Positions 59,746-64,000 of a DNA stretch of 64,000 bases are shown here, in pieces. Where the stretch lies: contig JAOZHR010000031.1 in the NCBI GenBank assembly GCA_026014805.1, forward strand, positions 112,351 to 176,350, given 5' to 3'. The stretch is from Candidatus Bathyarchaeota archaeon (GTDB lineage: Archaea; Thermoproteota; Bathyarchaeia; Bathyarchaeales; SOJC01). The notes under the pieces were generated by a model. The model did no database searches. It was given only the letters and a program-made list of their open reading frames with translations, and was not told where the DNA came from. Position numbers and translations under genes: made by a program. The first letter of the stretch is position 1. Every line of letters begins with the position of its first letter.

Positions 59746-61627
59746 TTGCTGTTCTCCTTTCTCGGAATGTACTCATGTAGAATACGAACTTTCTTAATTT
59801 ATGGTTGTTGAGTATCCAGTTTGCAGTGGTATCAGCGATGCGTTTGAATTGGCCATAGTGCCATTTGGCGATTTTATCGGCGATGAATAGGGGTTTGTTG
59901 TGTCCGAAGGCTTCAGGTATGCTTGGCGGGGTCATAGCGGTGAGGGTTGTCATTGTCAAATTTTGGAGCTGGTTTGGTACAGTTTTATCTTTGTAGAGTA
60001 TTATTTCGACGGGTTCTTTTGCGCTTCCGAATTCGTTCCAAAATTGAACTGTGGTGTTTGGCTTATGATCGAATTCTGGGTAGACGAGGCGGTCTGTGAG
60101 AAGGACGTTGCTGCGGAGCAGATGGTCTTTCTTGGCTTGGGCGAGTTGCACATAGGTTTTGAGAAAGGTTTTTTCAAGGCCTATCCTGTTTTTTATGGCA
60201 CCCAACACGTAACCTTTTCGTGTTTGCGGGTCTGGGACCATGGAGCGGAAGGCTGAATCGTATTCGATTAGGCTCCAGGGGACTTTGATTTTTTCGGGGT
60301 TGAAGAGGCTGATGGATTGGAGTATCATGCGGTCGGTGTTCGGTAGTTTTTCGTATGTTTCCGGCGTGATTGTGTCTTTTAGCATGCCTTCGTTGTTGAG
60401 GATGGGGATGAGTTGGCGTTTCATGTCTCGGGCTGCAGTGTCTTTTGTTATGCCTATGAGGAGGATTTTGTTTTTCCAGCATGCTTCTATGAGCATGTGG
60501 AAGGTGAAGAGGGTGAGGAAGGCAATGTCGAGCGTTGTGAGCCAATGTTTTTTTCCGTTTTTCTTTATTTTCATGAGGTTGGCGTTTTGAGTTTCTAGTT
60601 TTTGGGTGTAAAAGAAGAGGTCTCCTAGGGTTGTTACGAGTTTTTGTAGTCTAGTCCATGTTGTTGCGTATTTTGGGTTGATGCTGTATGTGTTGTCTCT
60701 TTTTGTTAGGATTTCTTCTTTTACTGATTTTTTGAGGTATCTCTCAGCTCTTTTAGCCCTTTTCTCGTCTGCTATTCCTAGTTCTTGTAGAATTTGGCTC
60801 TTGGAGACGGGGCTTTTCTGTTGAATTAGGTTGATGATGGCGTAGCGGAGGTAGTCTGCTCTTGCAGGTGGGATGCCTAGGGCTGGGTTTCGGATGTAGT
60901 GTCTGCCTAAGGCGAGGTCGTTGGCGTCAATGGGTGTCTTGTCTATTTTGTAGCCTATTAGGTTGCTTTTTGCTTTCCAGAGGTCTCTTTTTGAGGTGTC
61001 GTAGAGTAGGCTGGCGCGTTCGATGGATAAGCTTCTGTCTAGGAGGATGATGCGTATGTCTTGGTTTGGGTCGGTGGCGAGTTTGTACGCGAGGTAGTAT
61101 TCGGCGAAGGTCATTATCCAGTTGGCGATGGTTGCGTTGTTTATGATGGCGCTGTCTTGTAGTGGCTTGTTAAGGGCTATTTCGTCTGGTTGTTCTTGAC
61201 TGAAGAAAGTTTGGTCTATTTCTGGGACCTCGCTTATGAAGACGGGGATGACGCTGGAGATTCCTGCACCTTGTTGGAGGGTCTTTGCGTCGTATTGAAC
61301 TGCTGGTTTGGAGCTCGGCTTGAAAGTTATTGTGCCAGTTGAGGCGTAAGCGCCACCGAAGAAGATTACGAGGTCGAACAGAGGCCGAGAGTACATGGTG
61401 CCGTCTACGCCTGCGAAGCGAACCTGAGTAGAACCCCAGAATTTCCGGGCTGTTTCGTAAGCCTCCTCGTAGCTGAAGCTTGAAACAATAAGGTTAGAAA
61501 GCAAACGGTCGTAGAGCGCTTGCAAGGGTTGAAGGCGGTTCTCATACTCGGTGATTTGGTCAGAAGCGCCCAATTTAAGAAGGTTACTTGTTCTCTTAAT
61601 TGTGTGGCTCAACATAGATGAAGACAT
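59717..61627 (-). CDS. nurA: NurA-domain nuclease, long form
   Basis: NurA is a 5'-3' nuclease that works inside the HerA ring. The first metal-binding Asp is Asp75 in FAGVDGTMYSRP and the second is Asp197 in IILLDRSLS, both in the expected strand context. A late PLFIADKIAKWHYG and a final VFYMSTFRERR complete the fold. At 636 residues it is clearly longer than most NurA proteins; residues about 250-330 insert a winged-helix-like segment (SKSQILQELGIADEKRAKRAERYLKK). Overlap with herA implies a coupled pair for end resection or defence. Confidence 0.8.
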   Translation of the reverse strand: MSSSMLSHTIKRTSNLLKLGASDQITEYENRLQPLQALYDRLLSNLIVSSFSYEEAYETARKFWGSTQVRFAGVDGTMYSRPLFDLVIFFGGAYASTGTITFKPSSKPAVQYDAKTLQQGAGISSVIPVFISEVPEIDQTFFSQEQPDEIALNKPLQDSAIINNATIANWIMTFAEYYLAYKLATDPNQDIRIILLDRSLSIERASLLYDTSKRDLWKAKSNLIGYKIDKTPIDANDLALGRHYIRNPALGIPPARADYLRYAIINLIQQKSPVSKSQILQELGIADEKRAKRAERYLKKSVKEEILTKRDNTYSINPKYATTWTRLQKLVTTLGDLFFYTQKLETQNANLMKIKKNGKKHWLTTLDIAFLTLFTFHMLIEACWKNKILLIGITKDTAARDMKRQLIPILNNEGMLKDTITPETYEKLPNTDRMILQSISLFNPEKIKVPWSLIEYDSAFRSMVPDPQTRKGYVLGAIKNRIGLEKTFLKTYVQLAQAKKDHLLRSNVLLTDRLVYPEFDHKPNTTVQFWNEFGSAKEPVEIILYKDKTVPNQLQNLTMTTLTAMTPPSIPEAFGHNKPLFIADKIAKWHYGQFKRIADTTANWILNNHKLRKFVFYMSTFRERRTAIEATRRENP

Positions 61628-61941
61628 TTAGTCACCACTGAGTTCCAACATAAGAACATACAGCTCACTTTAAAACAATACTTTGCGTTGGCAAGAACAG
61701 CTTCTCTGTCAGAGGTTTCCCTCCGAACAAAAGTGGGGGGGGGGCGGCGTATCTGTGCATGCTTTCAATTCCCTATTATTGGGATTTCTCCTTGAAGCCA
61801 GAAGTCGTGGCGGACTTAGCTGCCAATGGGTACACTTTCAATGTTGTAAAACGAAAATGCACAGGAGGATGCGGACACAAACAAACATGTCAATGTCAAC
61901 GAAGACATCAAAATTTTAAATAACTCCGCCTAGAACTTTAG
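61628..61941. other. Gene-free stretch upstream of nurA
   Basis: This 314-base stretch separates nurA from the plus-strand accessory genes. It contains a run of ten G at 61735-61744 and a GTGCATGC element, but no convincing gene. A 78-codon plus-strand frame crosses the G-run and is not protein-like. Promoters for both directions should lie here. Confidence 0.5.
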
Positions 61942-62148
61942 ATGGCAGTAAGCGTTTTGGTGGCAAGATTGAACCGTAAACTTCGCCCAGAAGAAAAAGT
62001 AGAAATTGCAGTTAACATGAGTGATGCGTGTGTTCGTATTTGTGCAGAAGGAATCAGCAGCCAAAACCCGTCCATTAAAGAAAAACATATTGTAGAAAAA
62101 GTTAGGAAAAGAATCCTCCGCCAAAAGCCAGATCACTACGAGGTTTAG
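61942..62148 (+). CDS. Small partner protein of a nucleotidyltransferase module
   Basis: The 68-residue protein reads VLVARLNRKLRPEEKVEIAVNMSDACVRICAEGI and then a basic helix. From memory, short proteins with this RPEEKVEIAVNMSDACVRICA pattern stand directly before nucleotidyltransferase (AbiEii/MNT-like) genes in several archaea, as here. It could be the antitoxin-like or DNA-associated member of the pair. The downstream partner is broken, so this gene may be orphaned. Confidence 0.6.
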   Translation: MAVSVLVARLNRKLRPEEKVEIAVNMSDACVRICAEGISSQNPSIKEKHIVEKVRKRILRQKPDHYEV

Positions 62149-62151
62149 AAA

Positions 62152-62507
62152 CTGGAATCTTTCGAGGAACTAATAAAACGAGTTATTAGCAGCTTTAGCG
62201 TTGCTGGAACGGATTACATGATTACAGGAGCTCTAGCAGCAAGCTATTACGGCAGTGCCCCGAACGACAATGGACATAGATATTCTTGCAAGTTTTCCCA
62301 GAAAATCTGCAAACAAAACTCGTAGCACCGCTGAAAAAAGCAGGCCTCAAAGTTAACGGTAAAAAAATCTGGAAAGCACTAGAATCCAGCTACAAGATAC
62401 TAACTCTAAAAGACAAGATAGCACCTTTCACACTCGACATCATTTTTTCTGACAAAAAACTTAAAAAAAGAACAGGAACAATCCTAGGTTTACGCGTGCG
62501 CGCATAA
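62152..62507 (+). pseudogene. Frameshifted nucleotidyltransferase (AbiEii/MNT-like)
   Basis: Three frames together spell one protein. The first gives FEELIKRVISSF and DYMITGALAASYYGS. A second, shifted frame gives TTMDIDILASFP with the catalytic DXD of nucleotidyltransferases. A third gives ENLQTKLVAPLKKAGLKV and continues through PFTLDIIFSDKKLKKRTGTILGL before ending early in an alternating CG tract at TAA 62505. Two frameshifts and a missing C-terminal half make it inactive. Confidence 0.7.
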
Positions 62508-62546
62508 GTGAATAGGAAGAATATGAAAATAAAATAGAAACAAGAG

Positions 62547-62738
62547 ATGTTTAAAATGTTAAGAAAGTCTTTCTTCTTCATTGTCTTTGCTATAAGTTTC
62601 TTCTTAGCCTGTGCATTTGTAGCATTGATCCTTCACAGTGCTATTACTCAAGATCTACCTTTATTGATAGTAGGCTTAATAGCATTCTTTGCAATGGTAT
62701 TAAGTGGATCAATCGCACATAATTTTTTGGAAGTATAG
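62547..62738 (+). CDS. Small membrane protein with two predicted helices
   Basis: The 63-residue protein has two hydrophobic segments, FFFIVFAISFFLACAFVALI and PLLIVGLIAFFAMVL, joined by a short polar loop. No family is recognised. ATG 62547 or 62556 could start it. A 17-base direct repeat (62518-62534 and 62737-62753) flanks the gene and includes the start of the next one. Confidence 0.5.
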   Translation: MFKMLRKSFFFIVFAISFFLACAFVALILHSAITQDLPLLIVGLIAFFAMVLSGSIAHNFLEV

Positions 62739-62741
62739 AAT

Positions 62742-62891
62742 ATGAAAATAAAAGTAAAGGAAAAGGAAATAACAATAAAGTCCAGTCTCTACTTGATAGT
62801 CTATCTCTTCAGTGCTCTCATTGGACTAATAGAAGAAGGACTAATGGGTCTAGTAGTTATCACATCTTTTTATCGTTGTCTGTTGAGTTAA
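62742..62891 (+). CDS. Small membrane protein (49 residues)
   Basis: ATG 62742 lies three bases after the previous stop. The product begins with a charged MKIKVKEKEITIKSS and continues as a hydrophobic helix LYLIVYLFSALIGLIEEGL with a second short hydrophobic stretch. It may form a pair with the preceding small membrane protein. No family is recognised. Confidence 0.4.
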   Translation: MKIKVKEKEITIKSSLYLIVYLFSALIGLIEEGLMGLVVITSFYRCLLS

Positions 62892-63157
62892 TCATAGTCT
62901 CATTCTTTCTTCAAGTGTAGTATGTGTAGTCTTTCATTGTTTTATTATTAGAAATCTAACTCTATTGATGTGAAACATATTTCTACTCTAAGATGAACAT
63001 TTTTGCCTCCTTTTTCTGCAAGGTATCTTAAAAAGAAGCAAAATAGTTTAGCCCTGCAGGTGTGGTGCTCAGCTTTTCCAAGATGTAGGTAGGTTCAGCG
63101 AATAATAGAAGGGTTTATTCGAAAGAACCGTCAATTTGCATAATGCTCCGAGAATGG

Positions 63158-63254
63158 GCTCCGGTAGAAGCGTTTTGTCTGCCGAATATAGCCCGGTTAA
63201 GTATTCCGGCCTTTCGAGCCGGAGACCCGGGTTCGAATCCCGGCCGGAGCACCA
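63158..63254 (+). tRNA. tRNA-Glu(UUC) with a probable non-canonical intron, CCA encoded
   Basis: Acceptor GCTCCGG (63158-63164) pairs with CCGGAGC (63244-63250). T arm is CCGGG-TTCGAAT-CCCGG (63227-63243). Anticodon arm is CCGGC-CTTTCGA-GCCGG (63206-63222), with anticodon TTC at 63213-63215. D arm is ATAT-AGCCCGGTTAA-GTAT (63186-63204). Between acceptor and D stem there are 21 bases (63165-63185) instead of two, so about 19 are extra and most likely an intron removed by the archaeal splicing endonuclease. A 3' CCA is encoded. Confidence 0.9.
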
Positions 63255-63418
63255 AACTAAATTGTTAAGAGCTCTTATTACTAATGGAGAATCTATATGT
63301 CCGGGGGGCTTAGGTTGAAAAACGAGAAACCCAAACCCAACTCGCGGGCGCAGAGAGCTAAAAATATTTAGGCATCTACTGAAAGCTATGGAGGTAAAAA
63401 TGTAAGGAGGTATGAGAA

Positions 63419-64000
63419 GTGAGAGTCTTGGTTCTCGGCTGTGGAAAGATGGGCTCGGCTATAGCTATGGATATGGCTCAAAACGATGAGGTCTCTAAGG
63501 TTGTTGTCGGCGATTTTGACGAGAAAAAAACGGAGCAACTCGCTGCTAAGCTGGATAGTGACAAGGTTTTGGGGCAACGTGTTGACGTTATGGACCAACA
63601 AGCCACAGTGAAGCTGGTGAAGAATTTCGATGTAGTTATGAGCGCTCTTCCTTATGGAATAAATGTCTTAGCAAGTAAGGCCGCTGTGGAAGGTGGTGTG
63701 CACCTAGTAAACTTGACCCTCGAAGAACAGCAGTGGGAACTTGACACTCCAGCAAAAGAAGCTGGAGTTACGCTTATACCCGATTGCGGTGTCGCTCCAG
63801 GCCTAGCCAGCATTCTCGCAGGTTACGGCGTAAGCCTTATGGACGAAGCGGAAGAGATTCACATCATATGTGGGGGGATTCCCCAGAAGCCAGTTCCTCC
63901 TCTTGGATACAGAATCGTGTTTGAAACCCAAGGCCTTGTGGACATGTACTGTGAAAAGTCTCGAATCGTGAGGAACGGAAAGATAATCCAAGTAGACACT
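63419..64000 (+). CDS. Saccharopine/lysine dehydrogenase-like protein, cut by the window edge
   Basis: GTG 63419 with AAGGAGG eight bases upstream begins VRVLVLGCGKMGSAIAMDMA, an NAD(P)-binding Rossmann fold, and runs open to the right edge (194 residues seen). VVMSALPYGINVLASKAAVEGG and LIPDCGVAPGLASILA are typical of saccharopine dehydrogenase-like and L-lysine dehydrogenase proteins. The C-terminal half is outside the window, so the exact activity is open. The gene follows tRNA-Glu by 165 bases. Confidence 0.88.
   Translation, partial: MRVLVLGCGKMGSAIAMDMAQNDEVSKVVVGDFDEKKTEQLAAKLDSDKVLGQRVDVMDQQATVKLVKNFDVVMSALPYGINVLASKAAVEGGVHLVNLTLEEQQWELDTPAKEAGVTLIPDCGVAPGLASILAGYGVSLMDEAEEIHIICGGIPQKPVPPLGYRIVFETQGLVDMYCEKSRIVRNGKIIQVDT

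Noticed and set aside
60174..60590. Long frames on other strands or phases inside nurA and herA
   Set aside because: They are produced by the A/C-rich coding strand (very high Pro, His, Arg or Val, Gly content) and overlap genes with clear catalytic motifs.
1..64000. CRISPR arrays or cas genes
   Set aside because: No series of regularly spaced repeats and no Cas-like protein was found; the repeated segments present are two-copy only.

Overview
This window is archaeal chromosome, most probably from an uncultured anaerobic member of the Bathyarchaeia (formerly MCG) or a close relative. The evidence is of several kinds. The information-processing and house-keeping genes are archaeal: ApgM-type phosphoglycerate mutase, archaeal CoaBC, UPF0147, an autoantigen-p27 zinc protein, archaeal ThyA and DUF166, HerA/NurA, TRAM and Lrp. 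TATA-like promoters occur upstream of several genes, GGAGG/GGTG ribosome-binding sites are frequent, TTG/GTG starts are common, and a tRNA carries an intron-like insertion. The lineage assignment is an inference; no 16S or ribosomal protein cluster is present.

Layout. 0-10 kb: mixed house-keeping genes (radical SAM protein, GGCT-like protein, LMW phosphatase, SEC-C peptide, apgM, NAD-kinase-like protein, transglutaminase-like protein, threonine dehydrogenase, TRAM and OB-fold proteins) separated by unusually long, structured intergenic regions. 10-19.5 kb: a decayed zinc-ribbon gene, mtrH convergent with a corrinoid protein, CooT, a variant thioredoxin, an O-methyltransferase, DUF362, a C45 acyltransferase divergent from an ArsR-type regulator, and two CooC-like ATPases. 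19.7-26.7 kb: a complete cdhA-cdhB-cdhC-cdhD-cdhE (CODH/acetyl-CoA synthase) operon. 26.7-34 kb: ferredoxin, DUF166, thymidylate synthase, an FrhB-like protein, a large HdrA/GltD-MvhD-type flavoprotein, metV and metF. 34-39 kb: Lrp regulator, mer, two stand-alone Lrp ligand-binding (RAM) domains, a CBS protein and mtd. 39-42 kb: an ADP-forming acyl-CoA synthetase fused to a GNAT domain. 42-50 kb: CoaBC, a secreted dockerin-like protein, a 1,413-residue helical-repeat/nitrilase protein and a hexapeptide acyltransferase. 50-64 kb: small regulators, FAD dehydrogenase, tmk, HD hydrolase, ModE-like HTH, PfkB kinase, a long-form HerA-NurA pair, a broken nucleotidyltransferase module, small membrane proteins, tRNA-Glu and a truncated saccharopine-dehydrogenase-like gene.

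Together the genes describe much of an archaeal Wood-Ljungdahl pathway. Mtd and Mer reduce the methyl group on tetrahydromethanopterin. MetF/MetV with a multi-cofactor electron-transfer flavoprotein could do the equivalent step by an F420-independent route. MtrH and the corrinoid protein may handle methyl transfer. CdhABCDE joins methyl and CO to acetyl-CoA. CooC and CooT proteins would supply nickel. The ADP-forming synthetase could turn acetyl-CoA into acetate and ATP. This is consistent with acetogenesis or assimilatory C1 metabolism; no methyl-coenzyme M reductase is in the window.

The most notable observations are: three genes whose family-consistent start falls on CTG, ATT or ACG/GTT behind a Shine-Dalgarno-like sequence; a tRNA-Glu with about 19 extra nucleotides between the acceptor and D stems; coexistence of Mer and MetF; RAM and CBS sensor domains translationally coupled to mer; a corrinoid protein that has lost its cobalt-ligating histidine; the repeat-nitrilase fusion; a duplicated cooC leader; and recurrent alternating CG/CA/ATGC tracts at gene ends.
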